From Goodfellowiella coeruleoviolacea (GTDB lineage: Bacteria; Actinomycetota; Actinomycetes; Mycobacteriales; Pseudonocardiaceae): DNA of 64,000 bases. The position numbers and the translations under genes are program-made. The number at the start of each line of letters is the position of its first letter. Position 1 is the stretch's first letter. The notes under the pieces were generated by a model, which was not told where the DNA came from, did not search any database, and worked only from the letters and a program-made list of their open reading frames with translations. Shown here piece after piece: positions 51,430-59,343 of this stretch. The stretch lies in assembly GCF_024171785.1 (NCBI RefSeq), contig NZ_JAMTCK010000016.1, positions 170,505 through 234,504 of the forward strand. The letters are read 5' to 3'.

Positions 51430-52149
51430 TCACAGCTGCGCGGCCAGCGCCGGGAACCACCGGTTGGCCATCTTCTGGTCGCCGGAGCTGTTCGGGTGCA
51501 CGCCGTCGTAGGTGTCCGAGGCGGTGTTGAACCCGGTCCACTGGTCCACCACGGTGATCGGCGACCGCGCCGTGGACTTGGCACTGGCCCAGCCCGGAAT
51601 CGCCCGGTTGAGGTCCACCACCCGCTGCGCGCACGCCGAGCAGCTGCTGGGCGTCATCGGCAGGATCTGGGCCACCAGGATCCGCATGGTCGGGTCACTG
51701 GCCCGCATCTGGTCGACCAGCGTGCCGTAGGCGGCGAGGATCGTGCTGGTGGCGATGTTGCTCCACACGTCGTTGGTGCCGAAGTGCATGAGCACCACGT
51801 GCGGGCGGGTCGCGGCCAGCCAGCCGGGCAGCTGGTTCTGGTTGGCGACCTGGGTGACCAGGTAACCGCCGTGGCCCTCGTTGTCGCCGTCGTGGGCCAC
51901 GCCGCAGCCCTGCGGCCCCAGCGTGCCGACGAAGTCGATGTTGGTGTGCCCGCTGGCCTGCAACTGGTTCCACAGCAGCGCCCGCCAGCACCCCGGCGAC
52001 CCGGTGATCGAGTCGCCCAGCGGCATGATCCTGGTGGGTGCGGCCTGCGGGGACACCGGCTGGCCGGACGCCGGTGCCGGCGCCGCCGCAACGGTGAACA
52101 TCATGGTCAGGAGTGCGAGAAAGCCGGAGATGACAGCCTGTTTCGCCAC
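51430..52149 (-). CDS. secreted SGNH/GDSL hydrolase (carbohydrate esterase type)
   Basis: A 239-aa exported esterase. A signal peptide (VISGFLALLTMMFTVAAAPA) leads to block I IMPLGDSITGSPGCWRALL with the nucleophile Ser, block II GYLVTQV with the oxyanion Gly, block III HFGTNDVW (Asn) and block V DGVHPNSSG with catalytic Asp/His. Four cysteines, including the SSCSAC pair, may form disulphides. The pattern resembles CE3-like acetyl xylan esterases. With the LPMO it suggests polysaccharide use. No obvious ribosome site. Confidence 0.88.
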   Translation of the reverse strand: MAKQAVISGFLALLTMMFTVAAAPAPASGQPVSPQAAPTRIMPLGDSITGSPGCWRALLWNQLQASGHTNIDFVGTLGPQGCGVAHDGDNEGHGGYLVTQVANQNQLPGWLAATRPHVVLMHFGTNDVWSNIATSTILAAYGTLVDQMRASDPTMRILVAQILPMTPSSCSACAQRVVDLNRAIPGWASAKSTARSPITVVDQWTGFNTASDTYDGVHPNSSGDQKMANRWFPALAAQL

Positions 52150-52248
52150 GGTTGGTCCGCTCTCAGGTCGGGGTCCGGACAGCGGTGGCCGGACCTACCA
52201 GCGCGCCCACCACGATTGAAACAGGTGGATCTTGGTCGCTCAACCGGT

Positions 52249-53052
52249 TCAGTCGGGCCGTTCGGGGCATTCTCCGGTGCCGGTCGACCCCGCGCCCACG
52301 GGGAAGCGCGAGCCCGGCGCCGCGTGGTGGATCGGGCCGGCGTAGTGGGCACCGGCGCGCGCCACCGCCTGGGCCGGCGTCAGGAACGGGCCGACGTGGG
52401 TGAGCACCAGCCGGCCCGCCCCGGCGCGGGTGGCGAGCTGGCCGGCCTGCTCCGGGGTGAGGTGCACGGCCGGCTCCCCGGCCGCGGCGTCCGCGCTGTC
52501 CGCGCTGTCCGCCTCGCACAGCAGCAGGTCGACGCCGCTGGCCAGCCGGTCAAGGCCAGGGCAGGGGCCGCTGTCACCGGAGAACGCCATGCTGTGCCGG
52601 CCGTCGTCGACCCGCACGCCGAACGCGGGCATGCCGTGCGCCACCGCGTGCGTGACCAGGCGCAGGCCGCCGATCTTCGCGACGTGGCCGTCGCGCAGCT
52701 CGTGGACCTCGAACGCCTCCTCGATCGGGCTGCGCCCGCTGTTGGACAGGAAGTGCGCCAGCCGGTCGGCCAGCCCGGCCGGCCCGTACAGCGGGATGGG
52801 CGCGGCCGGGGCCAGGTCGGCGTAGCGCAGCGCGTAGAACGCGGTGAGCAGGTCGGCGCAGTGGTCGGCGTGCAGGTGGGAGATCCAGATCGCGGCCAGC
52901 CGGTCAACCGCGGTGTGCGCCTGCAGCGCGGCCAGCGTGCCGGTGCCCGCGTCCAGCCACACCCGGGTGTCCTGGTGCGCCAGCAGGTAGCCCGAGCAGG
53001 GCCGGCCAGGCCGAGGGTAGGGGGTGGCACTGCCCAGGGTGATCAGGTCCAC
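52249..53052 (-). CDS. MBL-fold metallohydrolase (RNase Z-like/arylsulfatase AtsA group)
   Basis: A 267-aa protein. It starts DLITLGSATPYPRPGRPCSGYLL, as RNase Z-group enzymes do, with the metal motif ISHLHADHCADL (about 59-70), then His in HAVAHGMPAFGVRV, Asp in AFSGDSGPC and His in LVLTHVGPF, completing both metal sites. It lacks the tRNA-binding exosite arm, so a small-molecule phosphodiesterase or sulfatase-like role is likelier than tRNA processing. GTG at 53052. Divergent from the methyltransferase gene. Confidence 0.85.
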   Translation of the reverse strand: MDLITLGSATPYPRPGRPCSGYLLAHQDTRVWLDAGTGTLAALQAHTAVDRLAAIWISHLHADHCADLLTAFYALRYADLAPAAPIPLYGPAGLADRLAHFLSNSGRSPIEEAFEVHELRDGHVAKIGGLRLVTHAVAHGMPAFGVRVDDGRHSMAFSGDSGPCPGLDRLASGVDLLLCEADSADSADAAAGEPAVHLTPEQAGQLATRAGAGRLVLTHVGPFLTPAQAVARAGAHYAGPIHHAAPGSRFPVGAGSTGTGECPERPD

Positions 53053-53154
53053 GGCACTGCCCACCCCACCGGCACCGCGCCACAGTTCCTCTGCATAAGT
53101 ATGCAGATTACCGCATTTTGATCCACCGTTGAGGAGTTCGGAGGGGAAGCGCAG

Positions 53155-53919
53155 ATGAGTGAGGACACGCCGCTCGCCGTGGGAGCGGACTGGGAGGAAC
53201 AGGCGCGCAACTGGATCGCCTGGGCGCGCAAGCCGGACCTCGACTCCTACTGGCGCTACCGCGCCGAGTTCCTGGAGTTCCTGCCCGCGCCCGGCCGCGC
53301 CACCCTGGACCTGGGCTGCGGCGAGGGCCGGGTCTCCCGCGACCTGGCCGAACTCGGCCACCACGTGGTCGGCGTGGACGCGGCGCGCACCCTGGTGGCC
53401 GCGGCCAGGCAGGCGCACCCGGCCGGTGACTACCGGCTGGCCGACGCGGCCGACCTGCCGTTCCCCGCCGAGCGGTTCGACCTGGTGGTGGCCTACAACA
53501 GCCTGATGGACGTGGCGGACATGCCCGGTGCGGTGCGGGAGAGCGCCCGGGTGCTCGTCCCGGGCGGCCGGCTGTGCCTTGCCGTCACCCACCCGATGAC
53601 CGAGGCCGGCCGGTTCGACGGCACCGGCCCGAACGCGCGGCTGGTCATCGAGGGCACCTACTTCGACCGGCGGCGGTTCGAGGACGAGGCCGAACGGGAC
53701 GGCATGCGCATGGTGTTCCGCGGCTGGGCCTACCCGCTCAGCGCCTACAGCCAGGCGCTGGAAGCCGCCGGCCTGCTCATCGAGTCACTGCGCGAGCCGG
53801 TGGCCGTCGCCGCCAGCGGAGTCCCCTACCGGCTGCCGTACCACCTGTGGATCAGGGCGATCCGGCCCGCCACCACCCCGGCCGCACCCACCACCCCGAC
53901 CGCACCCACCGCGCCCTGA
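53155..53919 (+). CDS. class I SAM-dependent methyltransferase
   Basis: A 254-aa methyltransferase of the Methyltransf_11 type. Motif I TLDLGCGEGRVSRDLAELGHHVVGVD (about 45-70) binds SAM; motif II/III are FDLVVAYNSLMDVADM and ESARVLVPGGRLCLAV. The C-terminal ~100 residues form a substrate region of the type seen in small-molecule methyltransferases; the tail is TTPAAPTTPTAPTAP. GGAGGGGAAGCGCAG precedes the ATG. Substrate unknown. Confidence 0.88.
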   Translation: MSEDTPLAVGADWEEQARNWIAWARKPDLDSYWRYRAEFLEFLPAPGRATLDLGCGEGRVSRDLAELGHHVVGVDAARTLVAAARQAHPAGDYRLADAADLPFPAERFDLVVAYNSLMDVADMPGAVRESARVLVPGGRLCLAVTHPMTEAGRFDGTGPNARLVIEGTYFDRRRFEDEAERDGMRMVFRGWAYPLSAYSQALEAAGLLIESLREPVAVAASGVPYRLPYHLWIRAIRPATTPAAPTTPTAPTAP

Positions 53920-53940
53920 CCGAGGGCCACCCACGCCACC

Positions 53941-53970
53941 GGGCCCCGGCGCGTTCCCACGCCGGGGCCC
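53941..53970. terminator. bidirectional terminator hairpin
   Basis: GGGCCCCGGCG (53941-53951) and CGCCGGGGCCC (53960-53970) form a perfect 11-bp stem with an 8-nt loop, midway between the convergent methyltransferase and LPMO genes. Confidence 0.75.
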
Positions 53971-54013
53971 GGGTCCACGGGCGACCGGAACCGGTCAGGC
54001 GGACCGGGTGTGA

Positions 54014-54619
54014 TCAGAAGGTGACGTCAGCGCACTGGTAGAAGGCGTTGCCGGTGTCGGCGATGTCCCAGACGCTGAAGATCAGGTGCCGGCCGCTCTT
54101 GCCCGCCGGCAGCGTGCCGGGGTGCGAGACGGTGTAGCCCGGCCGCTGGCCGTTCATGTTGACCGTCAGGAACGGCGTGGTCTCCAACTGCGCGCGGGTC
54201 AGCGGTGCGCTCGGGTTCCAGCCGTTCTTGGTGATGTAGTAGCGGAACGACGAGGTGGCGTGCGGCGCGGTGAGCGTCCAGGTGAACGTGTAGCCAGCGC
54301 CGCTGGTCAGCTTCGTGGTCGGCCACGTGCCGTTGCGGGGGTCGTCGAGCGGCGCGAACGAGCCCACGCCGGCACTGCACAGCTTGCCGTCGGCCGGGCC
54401 CGAGTTGGGGAAGCCCTTGGGGCCCTCGACGCTCTGCGGCTCCCACTGGATGCTGCCGCAGTTGGTGGCCGTGCCGAGCTTGCAGAAGTAGGCACGGCTG
54501 GTCGGGTTCTGGGTGTAGCCGTGGGCCTGAGCCGTGCCAGCCGTCAGGACGGAGAGCGCCAGGGGGATCAGGCCCAGCACGAGAACTCCGAACGCCCGTT
54601 TGAACTGCTTCTTGAGCAT
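54014..54619 (-). CDS. lytic polysaccharide monooxygenase (AA10, chitin/cellulose)
   Basis: A 201-aa secreted copper enzyme that cleaves crystalline polysaccharide oxidatively. The signal peptide ends TAGTAQA so that His33 becomes the N-terminus (HGYTQNPTSRAYFC), as the copper histidine brace requires. The second brace His is in TLTAPHATSSFRYYITK, and the axial Phe lies in IADTGNAFYQCADVTF. Four cysteines fit two disulphides. No carbohydrate-binding module is attached. AAGGAGC lies upstream of the ATG. A probable DasR operator 105 bp upstream suggests induction by chitin breakdown products. Confidence 0.92.
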   Translation of the reverse strand: MLKKQFKRAFGVLVLGLIPLALSVLTAGTAQAHGYTQNPTSRAYFCKLGTATNCGSIQWEPQSVEGPKGFPNSGPADGKLCSAGVGSFAPLDDPRNGTWPTTKLTSGAGYTFTWTLTAPHATSSFRYYITKNGWNPSAPLTRAQLETTPFLTVNMNGQRPGYTVSHPGTLPAGKSGRHLIFSVWDIADTGNAFYQCADVTF

Positions 54620-54724
54620 CTTTGCTCCTTCCAGACAGGGCGGCTGGGATCGAAGCTACTGACTCGCCGGCCTGGTCGGACAGCACCGGCCGGCCGAACA
54701 TCGCGCGGCGCGCTGCCGTCAATT

Positions 54725-54736
54725 TGGTCTAGACCT
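54725..54736. promoter_or_regulatory. probable DasR-responsive element (dre)
   Basis: TTGGTCTAGACCTCC contains TGGTCTAGACCT (54725-54736), matching the near-palindromic DasR operator of Streptomyces (core TGGTCTAGACCA) and the repeats known from chitinase promoters. It stands about 105 bp upstream of the LPMO start. DasR is a GntR repressor released by amino-sugar phosphates; its presence in this genome is assumed. Confidence 0.65.
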
Positions 54737-54777
54737 CCGAAGGTCCAACTGGCGGAGTCCCCAGGTTTTCGACGTGG

Positions 54778-55593
54778 TCAGCCCCGGCTCGACCGGCCCG
54801 GCCCGGCCAGCCCCGCCGACCCGGCGACCTCGAACAGGTTGAGCCGGACCGAGGTCGCGGCCTTGCGGGCGATGGAACCGGCCCAGCGCAGCGACCGGCG
54901 GAACCGGGGCAGCAGCGGCGGGTCCAGGTCGGCCGGCACCTCGGTGGCCGTGCGCGTCTCCACCAGCCGCAGCCCCAGCCCCCAGTCGGTCAGCTCGCGC
55001 GGGTCCGGGCAGGACCAGCCGGCCGGCGCCTCGCGCACCGTGTCGATGGCCAGCAGCGCGCCGGGAAAGGACGCGGCGAGCCGACCCAGCACGGTGCGGA
55101 CGTCCACTTCGGACAGTGGCTGGAGCGCTTCCGCCACGACGAACAGGTGGGGCCCGGGATGCCGGGCGACGATCGGCAGCCAGTACTCGTCGCACAGCGC
55201 GCTGGCCACGGTGTGCCTGCGGTCCGACTCGGTGAAGAACACCTTGCGCAGCCCGATCGCGTCGAGCTGGTCCACGTTCACCCAGTGCGTGACCGGCTTG
55301 GCCACCCGCTCGAACCGGGTGCTCAGGCCGGCGCCGACCTCCACCACGGTGCCGTCCGGGTGGTCGCGGAGGAACGCCCGCACCCACCGGTCGTGCAGGG
55401 CGGCCCGCACCGCCGCCTCCATGATCCCGTGCGCGCTGTCGAGCTGGCCGAAGTCGTAGTCGATCGCCTGGACGATCTCCTCGGCCTTGGGGTCCACCAC
55501 GCCCCCGAGCTGCTTGCGGGTGGCCAGCACGCGGGAGTACACCGGAACGAGCAGCGGCTCCTGCTCGGCTGACAGCTTCACCTTGTCGGTCAT
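54778..55593 (-). CDS. LCM-type SAM-dependent O-methyltransferase
   Basis: A 271-aa protein of the leucine carboxyl methyltransferase superfamily. SAM loop VVEVGAGLSTRFERVA (about 83-98), acidic ribose contact HWVNVDQLDAIGLR (about 103-116), and the downstream FVVAEALQPLSEVDVRTVL strand/helix are typical. KLSAEQEPLLVPVYSR at the N-terminus resembles enzymes acting on polyketide or aromatic carboxyls/hydroxyls. It is the upstream neighbour of the LPMO gene on the same strand, but the dre site between them argues for separate control. Confidence 0.82.
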   Translation of the reverse strand: MTDKVKLSAEQEPLLVPVYSRVLATRKQLGGVVDPKAEEIVQAIDYDFGQLDSAHGIMEAAVRAALHDRWVRAFLRDHPDGTVVEVGAGLSTRFERVAKPVTHWVNVDQLDAIGLRKVFFTESDRRHTVASALCDEYWLPIVARHPGPHLFVVAEALQPLSEVDVRTVLGRLAASFPGALLAIDTVREAPAGWSCPDPRELTDWGLGLRLVETRTATEVPADLDPPLLPRFRRSLRWAGSIARKAATSVRLNLFEVAGSAGLAGPGRSSRG

Positions 55594-55699
55594 GGCCTTA
55601 CCTGGGCTCGGCGTGCGCGACCACCGGCGTCACGAGGAGCGCGGGCGGCCAGGACACGTCTGGTGGCGTGGACATGACCGAAACTAGTCGGTCGGTGCG

Positions 55700-55730
55700 A
55701 ATCTGGCGTGAACTGCCAATCTGGCGTGAA
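55700..55730. repeat. 13-bp direct repeat AATCTGGCGTGAA
   Basis: Two exact copies, 55700-55712 and 55718-55730 (18-bp period), between the methyltransferase start and the tRNA gene 3' end. They could be a regulator site for the methyltransferase, whose start is at 55593. Confidence 0.5.
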
Positions 55731-55782
55731 TTCCGGAAACCCCGACAGACAGCGGGGCTGAAACACCGGAACGAAGTGGTGG

Positions 55783-55855
55783 AGCGGACGACGGGACTCG
55801 AACCCGCGACCCTCACCTTGGCAAGGTGATGCGCTACCAACTGCGCTACGTCCGC
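55783..55855 (-). tRNA. tRNA-Gly (GCC anticodon)
   Basis: Cloverleaf on the minus strand: acceptor GCGGACG/CGTCCGC, D arm GCGCAGTTGGTAGCGC, anticodon stem TCACC/GGTGA with loop TTGCCAA (anticodon GCC), T arm GCGGGTTCGAGTCCCGT. The discriminator is followed by an encoded CCA (to 55780). No variable-arm extension. Confidence 0.95.
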
Positions 55856-55901
55856 CTGCCTCGCGATCAATCAGCTGATCGCCCGCGATGCAGGAACCAT
55901 A

Positions 55902-56312
55902 CTAACCGACCCCGCCAGGGGGGGTGCACTCAGGGGGGGTGGGTGCCGCGAGCAGCCGGTCGACCTCGGCCAACCGCTCGCTGGACAGGCGCCACTCCCA
56001 CAGCGGCCGAACCCGCTCGGCGATCCGCGCCGGCACCCACCTGACCACCTCGTGGCGCAGCTCCCAGTCGTCGAACACGTGCACGTAGAAGCTGACCACC
56101 GCGGCGTTGGAGAGGAACTGTCCCGGCTGCTCCAGGCACCACCGGGCGAAGTCGTAGACCCGGGTCAGCGCCTCGGTGTCGGCGGTCCGGTGCGCCTCCA
56201 TGGCGAGGTGGCGCAGTTCGAACAGGAAGACGTGGCAGGACCACGACTCACGCTCCACCAGCTCCCGCAACTCCGGGAACTGGGCGAGTGCCTTACCGCG
56301 CCACTCAGTCAC
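55902..56312 (-). CDS. conserved hypothetical protein (about 136 aa)
   Basis: A helical cytoplasmic protein: EWRGKALAQFPELRELVERES, FELRHLAMEAHRTADTEALTRVYDFARWCLEQ, FLSNAAVVSFYVHVFDDWELRHEVVRWVP. This resembles the DUF7674-like small proteins of unknown function found near immunity and housekeeping genes. GTG at 56312 lacks a ribosome site, but TAGCCT lies 8 nt upstream on the minus strand (leaderless). It follows tRNA-Gly on the same strand order and is probably independent of it. Confidence 0.6.
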   Translation of the reverse strand: MTEWRGKALAQFPELRELVERESWSCHVFLFELRHLAMEAHRTADTEALTRVYDFARWCLEQPGQFLSNAAVVSFYVHVFDDWELRHEVVRWVPARIAERVRPLWEWRLSSERLAEVDRLLAAPTPPECTPPGGVG

Positions 56313-56581
56313 GAGACATGAGGCTAACCAGTGATCATGCGCCGGCCGCGGGACGCACACGAGCTGATGTCAGCTTGTGATCGTTGCGTCACCCGCAGTG
56401 ATCATGCTCTGACTGTGCGACGTACCGACAGTTCCGGCCCCGACCCGTGCGGTGCAAGGGGGAATGCCTTGCCGGCAAGTGAATTGTTTCATCCGGGAAG
56501 CCGCGGTGGATGTGGCATCGTGGGCAGCGGAGCGCGCGGCCGCGCCGCGCACTCGGTGTGGTGAGGAGGGGGCCGGACCGG

Positions 56582-58402
56582 ATGGTCGACGACGCTTCCC
56601 GCTTTCCGCTGCCCGACCCGGGCCCGCGAACCCACGATGTCGTCAACGGGTGGGCAGTCGACCGGGCCGTGACCCGGTGGGGGCGCACCGGCGGCGCCCG
56701 CCCCGACCCGGGCCTGGTCGACCGGCAGCCCGTCGAGCGCCACCCAGACCGGGGCCTGCCCGACCGGAACCCTCCTGACCAGAACCCCGCAGACCAGAAC
56801 CCCGCAGACCAGAACCTGCCCGACCGGGAACTGCTCGAACGGCTGCGCACCGACGAGGCCGCGGCCTTCACCGAGCTGTTCTCCCGCCACGCCGACTCGG
56901 TGCGCAGGTACGCGGCGCGCTCGCTGAACTCCCCGGCCGAGGCCGACGACCTCACCGCGGAGACGTTCTTCCGCGTGCTCCAGGCCGTGCGCCGCGGCCG
57001 GGGCCCCACCGAGCACGTGCGCACCTACCTGCTCACCGTGGCCCGCCGGGTGGCGCTGGAGTGGTGGAACCGGCGGCGGGAACTGCCGGTCGAGGACACC
57101 GAGCTGGGCCGGCGCATCGAACCGGTCGGCGACCACACCGGTCAGCGCGCCGACCACGCGTTGATCACCGAGGCGTTCAGCAGCCTGCCGGAGCGGTGGC
57201 GGCACGTGCTGTGGCAGGTCGAGGTGCAGGGCGAGCGGCCCGCCGCGGTCGGCGCGCACCTGGGGCTGAGCGCCAACGCCGTGGCCGCGCTGGCCAAGCG
57301 GGCCCGCGCCGGACTGCGCGCCGCCTACCTCCAGGCGCACCTGGCCAGCGACCGCACCGGCCAGTCCTGCCGCTCGGTGGTGACCAAGCTCGGCGCGTTC
57401 ACCGCTGGCGGGGTGCGCGGCGCCGAGGCCCGGCGCATCCAGGAGCACATCGCCGGCTGCCCGGACTGCCGGGAGCTGCACGCCGAACTGCGGGACGTGT
57501 GCGCCACCCTGCGCTCCTACGCCGGGCTGATCGCGGTGTCGGTGGGCGCGCTGGCCGGTCAACACCTGCTGGCCGCGGCACCGGCGGGCGGGAGCGGGGC
57601 CGTGGTGGCGGCCGCCGGCAAGGGCGCCGTGGCGGCGGGCAAGGGCGCGCTGGTGGCCGGCCGGGTCAAGCTCGCGATCAGCGCGGCGTCCGTGGGCGCG
57701 GTCGGCGTGCTCGGCGTGGGCGTTGGCGTGGTGACCGACGGCGCGCCGGGCATCGCGCTGCTGCAGCCGGACCAGACCGTGCGCGACCTCACCGAATGGC
57801 TGTGCGAGCCGTTAGCCGACGAGACGGCCGCGGCGACGCCCAGCAGCCGGTCGGCGCGGCGCGACAACCGCCAGGGCAGCCGACCGGCACCGGCCGGTGG
57901 GTGGAGCGGGGACGAGGCCGGCCCGGTCGGCCCGACCGGCGCCGCGGGGGTGCTGCCGGTGGGTCTGACGACCACGTCCGGACCGGGGAGCGAGGCCACC
58001 GGGGGCGTGGACACCAGCAGCTCCCTGCTGCGGCCCAGCGAGAGCGGCGCCGTGTTCGGCCCGAGCCAGAGCAACGGCAGCCTGGTGCGGGTGAGCGAGG
58101 AGCCGACCGCGGCCGAGACGACCACGCCGACCACCGGGACCACCGACGGTGACCAGCGCGCCGAAACCGAAGCGACCCAGCCGGCGCTGACCGGCGCACC
58201 ACCGGACACCACTCCCGCGCCGACCACGGCACCGATGGAACCCACGTCGGCATCGGCCACGCCGGTGCTGGCCCCCGACCACCCCTCGGCCCCCACCCCG
58301 ACGCCGACCACCACGGTGGAGTCGGTCACCACGGTGGAGTCGGTCACCACCACCGCGACGCCAGCCACCACCCCGACCCCCACCGACGCACCACCCCGGT
58401 AA
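56582..58402 (+). CDS. ECF sigma factor fused to zinc-finger and membrane domains
   Basis: A 606-aa fusion. An N-terminal Asp/Pro/Asn-rich region with the repeat NPADQNPADQN is followed by sigma2 (about 85-150, ELFSRHADSVRRYAARSLN), sigma4 (about 195-250, SSLPERWRHVLWQVEVQGERPAAVGAHLGLS), then a zf-HC2 anti-sigma-type zinc finger RIQEHIAGCPDC (about 285-296). Two hydrophobic stretches (about 318-335 and 360-380) and a ~220-residue Thr/Ser/Pro-rich tail, presumably outside, follow. A membrane-tethered sigma factor with built-in anti-sigma logic. GGAGGGGG lies upstream of ATG. Confidence 0.85.
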   Translation: MVDDASRFPLPDPGPRTHDVVNGWAVDRAVTRWGRTGGARPDPGLVDRQPVERHPDRGLPDRNPPDQNPADQNPADQNLPDRELLERLRTDEAAAFTELFSRHADSVRRYAARSLNSPAEADDLTAETFFRVLQAVRRGRGPTEHVRTYLLTVARRVALEWWNRRRELPVEDTELGRRIEPVGDHTGQRADHALITEAFSSLPERWRHVLWQVEVQGERPAAVGAHLGLSANAVAALAKRARAGLRAAYLQAHLASDRTGQSCRSVVTKLGAFTAGGVRGAEARRIQEHIAGCPDCRELHAELRDVCATLRSYAGLIAVSVGALAGQHLLAAAPAGGSGAVVAAAGKGAVAAGKGALVAGRVKLAISAASVGAVGVLGVGVGVVTDGAPGIALLQPDQTVRDLTEWLCEPLADETAAATPSSRSARRDNRQGSRPAPAGGWSGDEAGPVGPTGAAGVLPVGLTTTSGPGSEATGGVDTSSSLLRPSESGAVFGPSQSNGSLVRVSEEPTAAETTTPTTGTTDGDQRAETEATQPALTGAPPDTTPAPTTAPMEPTSASATPVLAPDHPSAPTPTPTTTVESVTTVESVTTTATPATTPTPTDAPPR

Positions 58403-58447
58403 CCCCGGCCACCGGGGCGGTTACACCCGTGCTGACCTGCGCACACA

Positions 58448-58556
58448 CCCCCGCCCTCCCAGGGGGGGGCGACCCCGGCTCCAGCCTAATCGCGGCCGGT
58501 GTGCGGGCGGTATTGGCGCGCGTTGCCTGTGGACAACTGGCGCGGGCTGTGGACAA
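58448..58556 (-). repeat. dispersed DnaA-box/TAGGCTG/C6-hairpin module, copy D
   Basis: On the minus strand: TTGTCCACA (58556-58548 and 58536-58528), 39 bp, TAGGCTG (58488-58482), five bases, GGGG and a hairpin with eight Cs, TGGGAGGG and GGGGG. It lies 45 bp past the sigma-factor stop and points back towards it. Confidence 0.75.
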
Positions 58557-58814
58557 CTCCGCGCCGATCGGGTGAACCGGGGTGGCCGTGATCCGTGTCG
58601 CCGAGATCAACTCACCCCGTTCACGCCTCCCGAACCCGGCCGGAAAACGGTACCGTTGAGGGCACGCTCGGTGACCGCTCGGGGCGTGCCGGTGACGGCT
58701 CGGGCCAGCGGGAACACCGCGCGGACGACCGGACCACGAGTGACCCGAGCGATCGGCGAACCCCAACGGCGGCACACAACCTGGTGGACACGTCCCGGAT
58801 CTGAGGAGGCGGTG

Positions 58815-59255
58815 GTGACGCGACTCGCGCGTGGTGCGGACGGTCGGCTGTGGACCGTGCGGACCCGAGTCCAGTGGCGCAATCCCGCTGTGGCCGACGA
58901 CTTCGAACACGACGTGAGCGGCGGCAACACCCCGGGTACCGTGCTGCTGCTCGTGGTCCTCGCGCTGGGCGCCATCCTGGTCGCCTGGACACCCGAACAG
59001 GTCGTGGTGCCCGCCTGGTTCGTGCTGGCCCTGGTGCTGGTGTTCCTGTTCTTCCCGGCCAGGTGGGCGGTGCGCCGGCCGTGGACGCTGGTGGCCGAGA
59101 CCCGAGGTGACAACGACCCGCAGCACCCACCGGAACTCTGGGTGGGCCAGGTCCGCGGCATCCTCACGGCACGGCAGGAAACCCGCAAGGTGGCCAGGAA
59201 CATCGAGGTCTACTCGCTGCCCGACATCGAGGGACCGCTGCACCCGGTCGACTGA
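58815..59255 (+). CDS. conserved membrane protein, two spans
   Basis: A 146-aa protein. N-terminal soluble part TRLARGADGRLWTVRTRVQWRNP, then two adjacent helices, TVLLLVVLALGAILVAW and VVVPAWFVLALVLVFLFFPARWAV, then a cytoplasmic part RRPWTLVAETRGDNDPQHPPELWVGQVRG. It resembles small conserved actinobacterial membrane proteins of unknown function. GTG at 58815 follows GAGGAGGCGGTG; GTG at 58812 is an alternative. Upstream sequence to 58572 is not convincingly coding. Confidence 0.7.
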   Translation: MTRLARGADGRLWTVRTRVQWRNPAVADDFEHDVSGGNTPGTVLLLVVLALGAILVAWTPEQVVVPAWFVLALVLVFLFFPARWAVRRPWTLVAETRGDNDPQHPPELWVGQVRGILTARQETRKVARNIEVYSLPDIEGPLHPVD

Positions 59256-59343
59256 TCAGAACCACCACGGCGACGCCGGTTGATCCGAACGGGGACCGCG
59301 TCGTCGGGTCGCCCGACCAGGTGGGCCGGGTGACACTGGGCGT

